Positions 26,664-35,707 of a stretch of 64,000 bases of DNA are shown here, piece after piece. Numbering within the stretch: the stretch's first letter is position 1; each line of letters starts with the position of its first letter. The position numbers were made by a program, and so were the translations under genes. The DNA is from Pseudanabaena biceps (GTDB lineage: Bacteria > Cyanobacteriota > Cyanobacteriia > Pseudanabaenales > Pseudanabaenaceae): positions 682,001 to 746,000 of the forward strand of contig JAATWA010000001.1 in assembly GCA_013361095.1 (NCBI GenBank), read 5' to 3'. Below the pieces are notes generated by a model that did no database searches, had not been told where the DNA came from, and saw nothing but the letters and a program-made list of their open reading frames with translations.

Positions 26664-28733
26664 TTGGAAAAAGGTACATTGGTTGAGGTGAAGCTGCATG
26701 GAGATCGCCGCCTTGTGGTGATTGATCGTCCTGAAGGTAAAAAGCACTTTCAGGCGATCGATGAAAATGGTAATAGTCATACCATTCATCCTCGCGAAAT
26801 CAACTACACCATCAAAGCTCAGGGCGAAAATTCCAACTTTACCTATAGCCAAATCCCCGCATTTTTGCAAAAAACTGAGAAGTTTCTCGATCCCTCTAGC
26901 CTCGAAGTGGCTTGGGAAATATTAATCGAAGACAATCAACCCACTGATCCTGCTGAGCTAGCAAATTTACTATTTTCGGAAACTTCCGCCGTAACTTCCT
27001 ACGCTTCCTATTGTTTGCTCAGTAATGACAAGATTTACTTCAAGCAAAAAGGCGATGCCTACGAACCGCGATCCGCTTCTCAAGTATCAGAGCTAAAACA
27101 TCAAGCGGAAGCAGCCGCCCAACGCGCCAAACTCATTGAAGAGTTTCAACAAAAAGTCACCGCAAAATTAGCAGGTGAAGAAGTCTCATGGACAATTAGC
27201 GATCGCAGCCGACTAGATTGTCTAGAACGCTACGCACTACATGGTGATGAGGTGTCCGATAAAGCAGCCGCCCAAGAGCTTTTGAGCTTCGCTAAACGAT
27301 CTAAGAATGAACAAGCTGCATTCCAAATGCTGGTGGATCTAGGAATTTGGAATGAGCATGAAAATCTTAATTTACTACGCAGTCAAGTTCCCATTCGCTT
27401 TGCCAATGAAGTTATTGCTGCCGCTCAAAATTGTCTTGCCGATCCGATTCCTGATCACATTCAACATTTGCGGCGCGATCTGACGCATCTTCATGTCTAT
27501 ACGATTGATGACATCAGTACCACAGAAATTGACGATGGTTTGAGTATCGAAACTCTTGCGGATGGACGTAAACGTATTTGGGTGCATATTGCTGACCCGA
27601 CCCGATGGCTCGATCCTGATAGTGCCTTAGATAAAGATGCTCGTAAGCGCGGTACGAGTATTTATTTGCCGACAGGCGTAATCCCGATGTTCCCGATGGA
27701 TTTGGCAACGGGACCGATGAGCTTAATTGAAAGTAAAGTTTGTTATGCTCTATCCTTTGCGGTAGATCTGGATGAAGTGGGCGCAGTTAGTGACTATGAG
27801 ATTGTCGCTAGTCTGGTAAAGCCCAATTATCGGCTTACCTATGAAGACGTAGAAGAAATGCTGCAATTGGGTGTGGAAGACGATCTCGATCGCCTTGCTG
27901 ACTTTGCCCGCCTTCGTAAAAAATGGCGCGTTGATCAAGGCGCGATCGAAATTCATTTGCCTGACACCAGTATTAAAGTTGATTCTCCCAATGGCGATCG
28001 CCTGTCCTTAGACCTAATGGAAGATACTTTCTCGCGACAATTAGTCGCTGAGATGATGATCCTTGCAGGAGAAATTGCCGCTAAATTTGCCCAGACTAAC
28101 AGTATTCCTATTCCCTATCGTTATCAAGAGCAGCCCGAATTGCCGCCCCTCGATACTTTGATGCAATTGCCATCAGGGCCAGTGCGCGAATTTGCCATCT
28201 GTCGCTGTATGACTAAAGGTTCTTTAGGGTTATATGCCTCGCGCCATTCAGGTTTAGGTTTAGACGCTTATGCTCAAGTCACTTCACCAATTCGCCGCTA
28301 CAGCGATCTGCTGGCTCATTGGCAAATTAAAGCCTTTTTGCGAGAAGAATCTCTGCCCTTTACGGCGGAAATGCTTACCGCAATTTTGCAAGCGATCGAG
28401 CCTGCGATTTGGGATGCCAATCAGGTCGAGAAGCAATCTGTGCGTTATTGGAGTCTAGAGTATCTACGCCGCAATAAGGAAGTTGTTTGGGAAGCGCTGA
28501 TGTTGGACTGGCTACGCGAAAATGAGAAGCTAGCCCTTGTGCTGATTGAAGATTTAGGATTGAAGTTACCAATGCGAATTAGTCGCCAAATTCAAGTTGG
28601 CGACAATTTACGAATCAAGACCGCCGAGGTCGATCCCCGCAAAGATGTGATCTATTTTCAAGAAGCACAACTATCAACTTCACTTTTAGAAATGGAAATG
28701 GAACGAGATAGCAGCGAATACGCAGCCCTATAA
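26664..28733 (+). CDS. RNase II/R family 3'-5' exoribonuclease (RNB domain)
   Basis: 689 residues. The N-terminal region (MEKGTLVEVKLHGDRRLVVI, KKHFQAIDENGNSHTIHPRE) is the form seen in cyanobacterial and chloroplast RNB enzymes. The catalytic domain has the Asp cluster TIDDISTTEIDDGLS, then IADPTRWLDPDSALDKDARK, LPTGVIPMFPM and VTSPIRRYSDLLAHWQ. It degrades RNA processively from the 3' end and is involved in rRNA and mRNA maturation. There is no clear C-terminal S1 domain. The start is TTG 26664 with AAGGGG seven bases upstream; the next ATG would remove the conserved N-terminus. Confidence 0.92.
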   Translation: MEKGTLVEVKLHGDRRLVVIDRPEGKKHFQAIDENGNSHTIHPREINYTIKAQGENSNFTYSQIPAFLQKTEKFLDPSSLEVAWEILIEDNQPTDPAELANLLFSETSAVTSYASYCLLSNDKIYFKQKGDAYEPRSASQVSELKHQAEAAAQRAKLIEEFQQKVTAKLAGEEVSWTISDRSRLDCLERYALHGDEVSDKAAAQELLSFAKRSKNEQAAFQMLVDLGIWNEHENLNLLRSQVPIRFANEVIAAAQNCLADPIPDHIQHLRRDLTHLHVYTIDDISTTEIDDGLSIETLADGRKRIWVHIADPTRWLDPDSALDKDARKRGTSIYLPTGVIPMFPMDLATGPMSLIESKVCYALSFAVDLDEVGAVSDYEIVASLVKPNYRLTYEDVEEMLQLGVEDDLDRLADFARLRKKWRVDQGAIEIHLPDTSIKVDSPNGDRLSLDLMEDTFSRQLVAEMMILAGEIAAKFAQTNSIPIPYRYQEQPELPPLDTLMQLPSGPVREFAICRCMTKGSLGLYASRHSGLGLDAYAQVTSPIRRYSDLLAHWQIKAFLREESLPFTAEMLTAILQAIEPAIWDANQVEKQSVRYWSLEYLRRNKEVVWEALMLDWLRENEKLALVLIEDLGLKLPMRISRQIQVGDNLRIKTAEVDPRKDVIYFQEAQLSTSLLEMEMERDSSEYAAL

Positions 28734-28737
28734 CAAG

Positions 28738-28790
28738 AACCCAAAAATTAGCGGTGCGGCGCGAAGCGCCGCACCGCTAATTTTTGGGTT
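28738..28790. repeat. Hairpin repeat, family A core
   Basis: Perfect 25-bp arms beginning AACCCAAAAATTAGCGG around GAA, five bases after the RNB stop. Confidence 0.9.
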
Positions 28791-28812
28791 TTACCGTCTA
28801 GGGAGTAGATTG

Positions 28813-28858
28813 CTAATAATTGGGTGTGCGCGGCGAAGCCGCGCGCACCCAATTATTA
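28813..28858. repeat. Hairpin repeat
   Basis: Arms beginning CTAATAATTGGGTG around GAA with one mismatch near the tip (GTGCGCGGC versus GCCGCGCGC). Confidence 0.8.
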
Positions 28859-28928
28859 GTATTTAAAGAAGCAAGGCGCTTAAGCCCCCTTGTTTGCCAT
28901 ATTTTTTGGCACAATAGAAAAAGTATTG

Positions 28929-28961
28929 TTTCAAGAAATTAGCTGCGCTAATTTCTTGAAA
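28929..28961. repeat. Hairpin repeat upstream of mutS2
   Basis: Perfect 15-bp arms TTTCAAGAAATTAGC around TGC, 24 bp before the mutS2 ATG. It could affect mutS2 translation or promoter use. Confidence 0.75.
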
Positions 28962-28984
28962 TATCAAAATTATTTTGAGGTGTC

Positions 28985-31033
28985 ATGCAAGCTGAGACGT
29001 TAGATTTGTTGGAATGGAATCGGTTATGTCAGCATTTATCAACATTTACAACGACAAAGCTGGGGGCGATCGCGGCGGTGCATTTACCGATCCCCGATCG
29101 CTATGAAGGCACATTAGAGCTATTGATTCAAACTAAAGAAGCCTATGCCCTAGAAGAACGCAACGCAGGTGTATCTCTAGATGGGATTCAAAATATTACC
29201 GATGCGGTGTTGCGTGCTGAGAAACAGGGGGTGCTATCGGCGACAGAACTCTGGGCGATCGCTACAACTTTAGCAGGGGCAAGAAATCTCCGCCGCCAGT
29301 TAGATAATGCCGATTACTGCCCTAATTTGCAGATCTTAGCTAGCGATATGCGGACTTATCCTGATGTGGAGCAGGAAATCTATCGTTGTATTGATGAAGG
29401 GGGAAATGTCTTAGATCGAGCTTCAGTGCGTTTAGGAGAAATCAGACATGAGCTAACCTCGGTGCGTGATCAGATTTTGACAAAGCTGCAAAATATCATG
29501 CAGCGCAACGCCAGTTCTTTGCAGGAGCAGATTATTACGCAGCGTAGCGATCGCTATGTCCTAGCCGTTAAGTCCCCACAACGCGATCGCGTCCCTGGGG
29601 TAGTTCACGATACTTCTAGTACAGGGATGACCCTGTTTGTTGAGCCGAACTCGATTGTGCAGTCCAATAATCGCTTGCGGCAACTGCTAAAAATGGAGCA
29701 AGTCCAAATCGAGATTATTTTGGCGGCTCTGAGCGTCAAGGTAACAGCGATCGCGGAAGACTTACAAAGATTGCTAATTATCGTTACTAAAATTGATTTA
29801 GCGGTGGCAAAGGCGCGGTATGGCTATTGGATGGGCGCAAATCCACCCAACTTTTTGAATAGTGAAGCGATCGTTTTACGCCAGTTGCGGCATCCCTTGC
29901 TGGTATGGCAGCAGCAAAACGAAGAAGGGCGCGATGTTGTACCTGTAGATATATTGGTTTCACCACATATTTCGGTGGTTGTGATTACGGGACCAAATAC
30001 GGGCGGCAAGACCGCTACTTTAAAAACTTTTGGTCTAGCGGCGCTAATGTCAAAAGCGGGCATGTTCATTCCCGCCAAAGAACCTGTGGAAATGCCTTGG
30101 TTTGATCTCGTACTGGCTGATATTGGTGATGAGCAGTCGTTACAGCAAAATTTATCGACCTTTTCGGGACATATTCGCCGCATTGGGCGCATTCTCGATT
30201 CACTCTCGCCGCAGTCTTTAGTTTTGTTGGACGAAGTGGGAGCAGGCACTGACCCATCCGAAGGCAGTGCGATCGCCACCGCTTTATTGGAATATCTGGG
30301 TGAACATACGCGACTGGCGATCGCCACAACTCACTTTGGCGAACTCAAAGCCCTGAAATACCAAAATCCTAAGTTTGAAAATGCATCTGTTGAGTTTGAT
30401 GATGCTTCCCTCGCGCCGACCTACAAATTGCTATGGGGAATTCCAGGGCGATCTAATGCACTGGCGATCGCGAGTCGTTTAGGCTTAGCGCAGGATATCA
30501 TCGAAGCCGCCCAAACCAGTGTAGGCATTGGTTCTGCGGAAATGAACGAGGTCATTGCGGAGCTAGAAGCCCAACGCCGCGAGCAAACTCAAAAGACTGA
30601 AGCCGCCGCCCATTTACTGATGGAAACTGAGCGCCTGCACAAAGAGATTCTAGATCGCGCCGAAAAAATGAGATCGCAAGCCAAAGAATTGCGCGAACTT
30701 CAAGAAAAAGAAGTGCAAGCGGCGATCGCGCAAGCCCAGAAAGAAGTGGGTAGGGTAATTCGTAAATTGCAAAAGGGTGAGCAGCTAGGCGAACAGGTAG
30801 TAGCGGATGTGCAACGTACTGAGCAGAGAATTGAGGAATTAACTAAGCGTCATGTCCCTATTATTCCTGAACAAAAAGTCGAATTGCAATTAAAAATCGG
30901 CGATCGGGTACGCATTCCCAAATTTGGAAAAATTGCTCAAGTTCTCACACCACCCAACAGCTCAGGTGATTTTTCAGTCCGTCTAGGCACAATGAAACTA
31001 ACCATCAACATTACAGATACCGAAAAAATTTAA
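28985..31033 (+). CDS. mutS2: MutS2-family ATPase lacking the Smr domain
   Basis: 682 residues. Seen: the clamp region (EIRHELTSVRDQILTKLQNI, VPGVVHDTSSTGMTLFVEP), ATPase Walker A TGPNTGGKTATLKTFG, Walker B LVLLDEVGAGTDPSEGSA, the His of ATTHFGELK, a long basic/acidic coiled coil, and a KOW-like end (LKIGDRVRIPKFGKIAQVL). MutS2 acts in recombination control and in rescue of collided ribosomes. Family members usually run to about 780-820 residues with a C-terminal Smr nuclease domain. This one stops right after the KOW-like block, and a hairpin repeat begins 20 bp beyond the stop. Confidence 0.93.
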   Translation: MQAETLDLLEWNRLCQHLSTFTTTKLGAIAAVHLPIPDRYEGTLELLIQTKEAYALEERNAGVSLDGIQNITDAVLRAEKQGVLSATELWAIATTLAGARNLRRQLDNADYCPNLQILASDMRTYPDVEQEIYRCIDEGGNVLDRASVRLGEIRHELTSVRDQILTKLQNIMQRNASSLQEQIITQRSDRYVLAVKSPQRDRVPGVVHDTSSTGMTLFVEPNSIVQSNNRLRQLLKMEQVQIEIILAALSVKVTAIAEDLQRLLIIVTKIDLAVAKARYGYWMGANPPNFLNSEAIVLRQLRHPLLVWQQQNEEGRDVVPVDILVSPHISVVVITGPNTGGKTATLKTFGLAALMSKAGMFIPAKEPVEMPWFDLVLADIGDEQSLQQNLSTFSGHIRRIGRILDSLSPQSLVLLDEVGAGTDPSEGSAIATALLEYLGEHTRLAIATTHFGELKALKYQNPKFENASVEFDDASLAPTYKLLWGIPGRSNALAIASRLGLAQDIIEAAQTSVGIGSAEMNEVIAELEAQRREQTQKTEAAAHLLMETERLHKEILDRAEKMRSQAKELRELQEKEVQAAIAQAQKEVGRVIRKLQKGEQLGEQVVADVQRTEQRIEELTKRHVPIIPEQKVELQLKIGDRVRIPKFGKIAQVLTPPNSSGDFSVRLGTMKLTINITDTEKI

Positions 31034-31052
31034 AACAAAAGCCGCGCTTTGC

Positions 31053-31099
31053 CCCAAGAATTGACTGGCGGCGCGGTGCGCCGCCAGTCAATTCTTGGG
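31053..31099. repeat. Hairpin repeat, family A, after mutS2
   Basis: Perfect 22-bp arms beginning CCCAAGAATTGACTGG around GGT, followed by the family A end TTTGTCCTAAAACAAGTGACCATAGC-type sequence. It sits where the Smr-coding part of mutS2 would lie. Confidence 0.9.
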
Positions 31100-31136
31100 T
31101 TTTGATTTGTCCTAAAACAAGTGACCATAGCTATAC

Positions 31137-31210
31137 TTTGGTGTTTTAAACCGAAAAAGTTTACAGTAAAGGCGGCGTGATGCGCCGCCTTTACTGTTTG
31201 GTGTTTTAAA
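31137..31210. repeat. Hairpin flanked by 14-bp direct repeats
   Basis: TTTGGTGTTTTAAA occurs at 31137-31150 and again at 31197-31210, exactly 60 bp apart. Between them are 15-bp arms ACAGTAAAGGCGGCG around TGATG. The second direct repeat ends one base before the narM ATG. Confidence 0.8.
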
Positions 31211-31211
31211 G

Positions 31212-31664
31212 ATGTGGCAATTTTTTGAGTTTGAAGCCGATTTTGTAGAAGCCTTGCGCTGCATTCCCATGCAAGTACGCTACAAACTTGATACCTGTGG
31301 CATCAAACTAAAACTACAACATTGGCATAGCTTTTCGCCAGCACAACGCCAAACATTAGTTGACTTACCTTGCACTACAGCCCTTGAAATTGAAAATTAT
31401 CGCGAAACCCTGCGATCGCAAGTTTGGCAAAATCTCCATACCTATCCCAATGATCTCCCCATCGAAGAAGTACCTGCATGGCTGCAAATCAACGTCATTC
31501 CTGACAGCGTTTTAGCCCATGCCAAAGAACTAAATATTGAGATCGCGATCGCGCAGTGGCAAAATCTCACACCACTACAACGATTTGCTCTGATCAAACT
31601 CAGCATATCTAACCATGAAAACAATAATTTTTTGCCAGCCCTACGGGAGTTTAGACTTTTATAA
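31212..31664 (+). CDS. narM: Nitrate reductase associated protein NarM
   Basis: 150 residues matching the cyanobacterial nitrate reductase-associated family: FEFEADFVEALRCIPMQVRY, then LDTCGIKLKLQHWHSFSPAQR and VDLPC. In Synechococcus this protein is needed for active NarB, the ferredoxin-dependent nitrate reductase. The biochemical role, perhaps cofactor insertion or assembly, is unsettled. No narB, nrt or moa gene lies in the window, so here it is detached from the nitrate cluster. The start follows directly on a 14-bp repeat, leaving no clear ribosome-binding site. Confidence 0.85.
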   Translation: MWQFFEFEADFVEALRCIPMQVRYKLDTCGIKLKLQHWHSFSPAQRQTLVDLPCTTALEIENYRETLRSQVWQNLHTYPNDLPIEEVPAWLQINVIPDSVLAHAKELNIEIAIAQWQNLTPLQRFALIKLSISNHENNNFLPALREFRLL

Positions 31665-31706
31665 AACCTAGAATTGGCATCACCTTGCTTGCTAGACTTA
31701 GCGAAT

Positions 31707-31809
31707 AAGTAGTTGTACAAAATAAATTTACTCAAACCCGTAGAGTTGCGCCCCTCGCAGGGGCAACTCTACGGGTTCAGATTTGTAATTAATTACGTCC
31801 ATCTACTTA
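31707..31809. mobile_element. Family C MITE-like element
   Basis: The right end TAATTACGTCCATCTACTT matches the family C terminus; the left end AAGTAGTTGTACAAAATAAA is its diverged partner. The inner hairpin 31735-31776 has arms AACCCGTAGAGTTGC / GCAACTCTACGGGTT around a CGCCCCTCGCAGGG tip. It lies 31 bp before the NERD gene. Confidence 0.65.
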
Positions 31810-31840
31810 ATATAATTCTCAAAATTTCAATTAGGCTACT

Positions 31841-32542
31841 ATGTTAAAACGTGGTCGTCAGGCTGGGCAGAACATCCGTGAACTTGCATTAAAAAGACGC
31901 ATCAAGGCAGTTAGTTCATTTGTTGCAGCAGTATTTGTTATCTTTATGCCAGTTCTACTGTTTAAAGCCCTTGATGGCTTTCTAAAACCGCTTAAATTCT
32001 ATAATTATTCGCAGTCACAGGCATCTTTAAATACGCCCCCCATCCTTTACATCGTGACTACCATTGCTGCTTTAGGTTTAGTAGTTAATGGGATTTTTTT
32101 GTGGAGACGGGCTAATAATGCTGATCAAGGCGCTAAAGGTGAAGAAGACATCAGCAAAGAATTATCTCAGCTTGAGGACGAAGGATGGAAAATCGAGTAT
32201 GGTATGCGTTTAGGTAATAGACTCGGTGATGCTGATGTTGTGTGTATCTCGCCTCAACACAAAGCATATGTGATTGATGTTAAGTCTCACAAAGGTGAGG
32301 TGATGGCTGATGGTGAAAAGCTTAACCGTCGTATGGGAAAAACAAACTACCCTTTTGAGAAAGACTTTATCAATCAAACGATGAAGCAAGCTTTGCAGGT
32401 AAAAAAGCAAAAGGGCTTAAGATTTGTGACCCCAATCCTAGCGTTTTCTGAAGCCAAGGTATCTTTACCCTCTAACAGATTGCGTAATGTATATGTAATT
32501 GAAAAATCTTCATTGGTATCCCTCTTAAAGTTTTTGGGCTAA
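31841..32542 (+). CDS. Membrane-anchored NERD (nuclease-related) domain protein
   Basis: 233 residues. Two membrane segments lie near residues 24-45 (VSSFVAAVFVIFMPVLLF) and 70-90 (YIVTTIAALGLVVNGIFLW). The NERD domain follows: GAKGEEDISKELSQLEDEGW, GDADVVCISPQHKAYVIDVKSHKGEV and FVTPILAFSEAKVSL. The D of GDADVV and the D-V-K triad of VIDVKS fit the PD-(D/E)XK-type nuclease core that NERD is related to. A role in DNA processing or defence is possible but not shown; no restriction or defence genes are beside it. Confidence 0.82.
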   Translation: MLKRGRQAGQNIRELALKRRIKAVSSFVAAVFVIFMPVLLFKALDGFLKPLKFYNYSQSQASLNTPPILYIVTTIAALGLVVNGIFLWRRANNADQGAKGEEDISKELSQLEDEGWKIEYGMRLGNRLGDADVVCISPQHKAYVIDVKSHKGEVMADGEKLNRRMGKTNYPFEKDFINQTMKQALQVKKQKGLRFVTPILAFSEAKVSLPSNRLRNVYVIEKSSLVSLLKFLG

Positions 32543-32636
32543 TTCCCTCCAAAACTAATACGTTACGTAGCCGATTGTTTTACAAGGCTTTCAAAGTTTT
32601 TATTGTGGTTAGATTGGTCGGCAATTAATGTAAGTC

Positions 32637-32687
32637 AACTTTCATAAAAAAAGGGAGTGCAATGCACTCCCTTTTTTTATGAAAGTT
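32637..32687. terminator. Bidirectional hairpin terminator
   Basis: 24-bp arms beginning AACTTTCATAAAAAAAGGGA around AAT, with A/T runs on both sides. It overlaps the last codons and stop of the response regulator gene. Confidence 0.8.
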
Positions 32688-33354
32688 GACTCAAACGATA
32701 GCCAACACCATGAATAGTCTCAATCAAGTTGTGAGGTGCGCCTGCGCCCTTCAACTTATTGCGTAGACTCTTGATGGTGGCATTGATCGTATCTTCACGG
32801 GGAGGATCAGTCAAAGACCAAACATGCTCCACAATCGTGATCCGCTTCAAAACTTGACGACCGTGATGTAACAACAATTCCAAGATGTTGTATTCCTTCG
32901 GTGTCAAATGCACAGACTGCCCAGTATAGGAAACCTCGTGCATACCTGGGTCAAGTTGTAACTCACCCCAACGCAATACAGTTGGTTCGGCAACTTGAGC
33001 GCGACGCATCAAAGCTCGAATTCGAGCCATCAACTCAGGTGGATCAATTGGCTTTACTAGATAGTCATCAGCACCAGCATCCAGACCTTGAACTTTGTCA
33101 GTACTCATATCGAGTGCTGTCACCATCAAAATTGGAATATTGTTGCTATGAGCTCTGAGACGACGGCATAAGTTAATACCGTCGAGCTTTGGCAACATCA
33201 CATCTAGCAAGATCAGGTTGTAGTCATCAGATTGAGATTTTTCCCAACCCTCTTCACCATCTCTAGCAATATCTACAACACAATGCTGATTTGTTAGCAC
33301 ATCGGCTAAGGTATCAGCTAAATTAGCATCATCTTCTACAAGGAGAATTCTCAT
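32677..33354 (-). CDS. OmpR/PhoB-family response regulator
   Basis: 225 residues. The REC domain MRILLVEDDANLADTLADVL has the acidic pair, the phospho-acceptor Asp in LILLDVMLPKLDG, the Thr of MVTALD and the Lys of YLVKPI. A winged-helix DNA-binding domain follows (HLTPKEYNILELLLHHGRQV, DDTINATIKSLRNKL-like block, IHGVGYRL). No cognate kinase is adjacent, so the regulated genes and signal are unknown. The frame is open to 33471, but the extra 39 residues are not REC-like; the start at 33354 gives a canonical REC N-terminus. The stop codon lies inside the terminator hairpin. Confidence 0.92.
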   Translation of the reverse strand: MRILLVEDDANLADTLADVLTNQHCVVDIARDGEEGWEKSQSDDYNLILLDVMLPKLDGINLCRRLRAHSNNIPILMVTALDMSTDKVQGLDAGADDYLVKPIDPPELMARIRALMRRAQVAEPTVLRWGELQLDPGMHEVSYTGQSVHLTPKEYNILELLLHHGRQVLKRITIVEHVWSLTDPPREDTINATIKSLRNKLKGAGAPHNLIETIHGVGYRLSQLS

Positions 33355-33764
33355 TGGATCAAACAAATCTTTATTGGTTAAGCTTGATAGGTGCTGGATT
33401 TTATGATAACGCATACCTTTACAGGATTTATGAAGAATATGAACTTTATAAATTTCGCTAACACGATTCACCCCTATCTATTTGCATCATATACGAAAGA
33501 TCGAACGCTTTTTCATATATGCAAAATTTTTAAGTCTTATTGCAATATTAGGGACTATAAACTTCTAAATTTTGTTTATATATCATTTAAGAATCATGTT
33601 TACCGCGCTTTCCATCTTAAGTAGAGTTACGACGCTTAGCTCCATATCTCTACCTTATTGGAAGCAAGCACTATTATTGCCAATCCATGAAGGTGTGGCA
33701 ACACTTTTACAAATTAAAAAACAAATCCAGTAAGTTTTTTCTAGCTGTCGCCAAATGTACTAGG

Positions 33765-33827
33765 ACATAAAACCCAAGAATTGATTAGCGGCGCGGAGCG
33801 CCGCCAATCAATTCTTGGATTTTATGT
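33765..33827. repeat. Hairpin repeat, family A
   Basis: Arms of about 30 bp beginning ACATAAAACCCAAGAATTG around GGA with two mismatches. The left flank is TACTAGG. It is the first of four hairpins in the 762-bp gap between the response regulator and hemL; no gene is seen there. Confidence 0.85.
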
Positions 33828-33829
33828 AG

Positions 33830-33864
33830 TTTTTAAAAGGCTGGCGAAGCCAGCCTTTTAAAAA
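33830..33864. repeat. Hairpin repeat
   Basis: 16-bp arms TTTTTAAAAGGCTGGC around GAA, followed by TCTTGGGTTTTAAGAACGCG and the AAAGTGCTGTA variant of the family A end. Confidence 0.85.
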
Positions 33865-33904
33865 TTCTCTTGGGTTTTAAGAACGCGCAAAGTGCTGTAT
33901 GTCC

Positions 33905-33979
33905 TACTCCCTTCCCAGTGAATGATTAGGGTTGCGCGGCGGAGCCGTGCAACCCTAATCATTCACTGGGAAGGGAGTA
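33905..33979. repeat. Family B hairpin element (uninterrupted copy)
   Basis: 36-bp arms: the family B outer part TACTCCCTTCCCAGT runs straight into AATGATTAGGGTTGC and a tip around GGA. One mismatch near the tip. Confidence 0.85.
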
Positions 33980-33997
33980 ACAAGTGACTGTAGCTAT

Positions 33998-34030
33998 AAA
34001 ACTAAAAATGGCTTTGCCATTTTTAGTTTT
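33998..34030. repeat. Hairpin repeat, terminator-like
   Basis: 15-bp arms AAAACTAAAAATGGC around TTT, the same arms as at 61227. It lies upstream of hemL. Confidence 0.8.
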
Positions 34031-34070
34031 AGTATTATTTGTGTGTCGCTTGCATCGCTGCTAGGTTAAA

Positions 34071-34090
34071 TTGAGTCTAGAAAGACTCAA
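34071..34090. promoter_or_regulatory. Inverted repeat in the hemL upstream region
   Basis: TTGAGTCT-AGAA-AGACTCAA, 8-bp arms, 27 bp ahead of the hemL ATG. It is smaller than, and unlike, the dispersed hairpins, so it could be an operator or a 5' leader hairpin. Confidence 0.35.
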
Positions 34091-34116
34091 GCCCCTTTAA
34101 AAAACTTTGTTGAAAC

Positions 34117-35427
34117 ATGATTGCCAATCTATCTACTTTTAAAACAACTGCATCTCAAGATATTTTTGCCAAGGCAAAACAACTAATGCCAGGCGGTGTC
34201 AGTTCACCTGTCCGCGCCTTTAAATCTGTTGGTGGCGAGCCGATTGTATTCGATCGCGTCAATGGTGCTTATGCATGGGACATCGATGGAAACAAATACA
34301 TTGACTACATCGGCTCATGGGGACCCGCGATCGTAGGACACGCTCACCCCGAAGTTATCGAAGCATTACATAAAGCCATTGAAAAAGGAACTAGTTTTGG
34401 CGCTCCCTGTGTTTTAGAAAACCAACTAGCCGAAATGGTAATCGAAGCAGTACCTAGTGTCGAAATGGTGCGCTTTGTTAACTCTGGAACCGAAGCCTGT
34501 ATGTCGGTATTGCGCTTGATGAGAGCTTTTACAGGACGCGATAAGATCATTAAGTTTGAAGGCTGCTATCACGGTCATGCCGATATGTTTTTGGTCAAAG
34601 CTGGCTCAGGCGTGGCAACCCTCGGTTTGCCTGACTCCCCTGGAGTACCTAAATCCACAACCGCCAACACTCTCACCGCTCCTTACAACGATCTCGAAGC
34701 CGTCAAAGCTCTCTTTGCAGAAAATCCTGATCAGATCTCTGGTGTAATTATTGAGCCAGTGGTCGGCAATGCAGGCTGCATTGCCCCCAAAGATGGTTTC
34801 TTACAAGGCTTAAAAGATCTTTGTCAAGCGAATGGCGCTCTGTTGGTATTTGATGAGGTAATGACAGGCTTTCGCCTCTCCTATGGCGGCGCACAGGCTC
34901 GTTTTGGCGTGACTCCTGACTTAACTACGATGGGTAAAGTCATTGGTGGCGGATTACCCGTTGGAGCCTATGGCGGTCGTAAAGACATTATGGCGATGGT
35001 GGCTCCTGCTGGCCCGATGTATCAGGCAGGAACATTGTCAGGTAATCCTTTAGCGATGACCGCAGGGATCAAAACGATGGAAATCCTTAAGCGATCTGGT
35101 TCTTACGAATATCTAGAACAAATCACCAAGAAGTTAGCCGATGGGATGTTAGCGATCGCCCATGAAACAGGACACGCAGCCACAGGTAACTTGATTGGGG
35201 CAATGTTTGGAATGTTCTTCACTGATCGCCAAGTCTATGACTATGAAGACGCGAAAACCAGCGACACTGCCAAATTTGCGAAGTTCCATCGCGGTATGTT
35301 AGAGCATGGTGTCTATCTCGCGCCATCTCAGTTTGAGGCGGGATTTACCTCCCTCGCCCATAGCGATGCTGATATTCAAGCAACTCTAGAAGCGGCTCGT
35401 GCAGTCCTATCACAAATTCCTGCATAG
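34117..35427 (+). CDS. hemL: Glutamate-1-semialdehyde 2,1-aminomutase
   Basis: A 436-residue PLP enzyme that isomerises glutamate-1-semialdehyde to 5-aminolevulinate, the tetrapyrrole precursor of chlorophyll, haem and phycobilins. Seen: the N-terminal [81 protein letters not shown] and the PLP-Lys motif [17 protein letters not shown]. The length is normal for the family. It stands alone between repeat elements. A small inverted repeat precedes the start. Confidence 0.97.
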   Translation: MIANLSTFKTTASQDIFAKAKQLMPGGVSSPVRAFKSVGGEPIVFDRVNGAYAWDIDGNKYIDYIGSWGPAIVGHAHPEVIEALHKAIEKGTSFGAPCVLENQLAEMVIEAVPSVEMVRFVNSGTEACMSVLRLMRAFTGRDKIIKFEGCYHGHADMFLVKAGSGVATLGLPDSPGVPKSTTANTLTAPYNDLEAVKALFAENPDQISGVIIEPVVGNAGCIAPKDGFLQGLKDLCQANGALLVFDEVMTGFRLSYGGAQARFGVTPDLTTMGKVIGGGLPVGAYGGRKDIMAMVAPAGPMYQAGTLSGNPLAMTAGIKTMEILKRSGSYEYLEQITKKLADGMLAIAHETGHAATGNLIGAMFGMFFTDRQVYDYEDAKTSDTAKFAKFHRGMLEHGVYLAPSQFEAGFTSLAHSDADIQATLEAARAVLSQIPA

Positions 35428-35455
35428 TGTATAGCTGTAGCCAGCCAAGTCAAGA

Positions 35456-35514
35456 CATAAAACGCAAAACAGTTGCGGCGGGCTTCGCCCGCCGCAACTG
35501 TTTTGCGTTTTATG
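35456..35514. repeat. Hairpin repeat, family A, both ends present
   Basis: Perfect 28-bp arms beginning CATAAAACGCAAAACAG around TTC. The left flank TAGCTGTAGCCAGCCAAGTC and right flank AGTGCCAAGCGCTGTA are both family A ends, giving an element of about 100 bp. Confidence 0.9.
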
Positions 35515-35707
35515 ACAGTGCCAAGCGCTGTATTTCCTTGTAAAGGAGTACAATGAGCGTGAGCGAAAAAAAGTTCATGTAATTAATGGTTTCGCAGAAA
35601 TTAATTTACAATGTTCTTTAAATATTTCTAGGCTAATTAGCTGACGAAATTCACTTAAGCTTCATTGAACAGAACCGAAGCATTGAACTTTCTCCCACAC
35701 AAACCTG

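Noticed and set aside
33355..33471. N-terminal extension of the OmpR-type regulator
   Set aside because: The REC domain starts at MRILLVEDD (33354); the upstream residues are not conserved-looking and have no support.
33391..33624. Plus-strand open frame of 77 codons upstream of the response regulator
   Set aside because: AT-rich with unusual composition (many Phe, Tyr, Asn, Ile) and no ribosome-binding site; probably chance.
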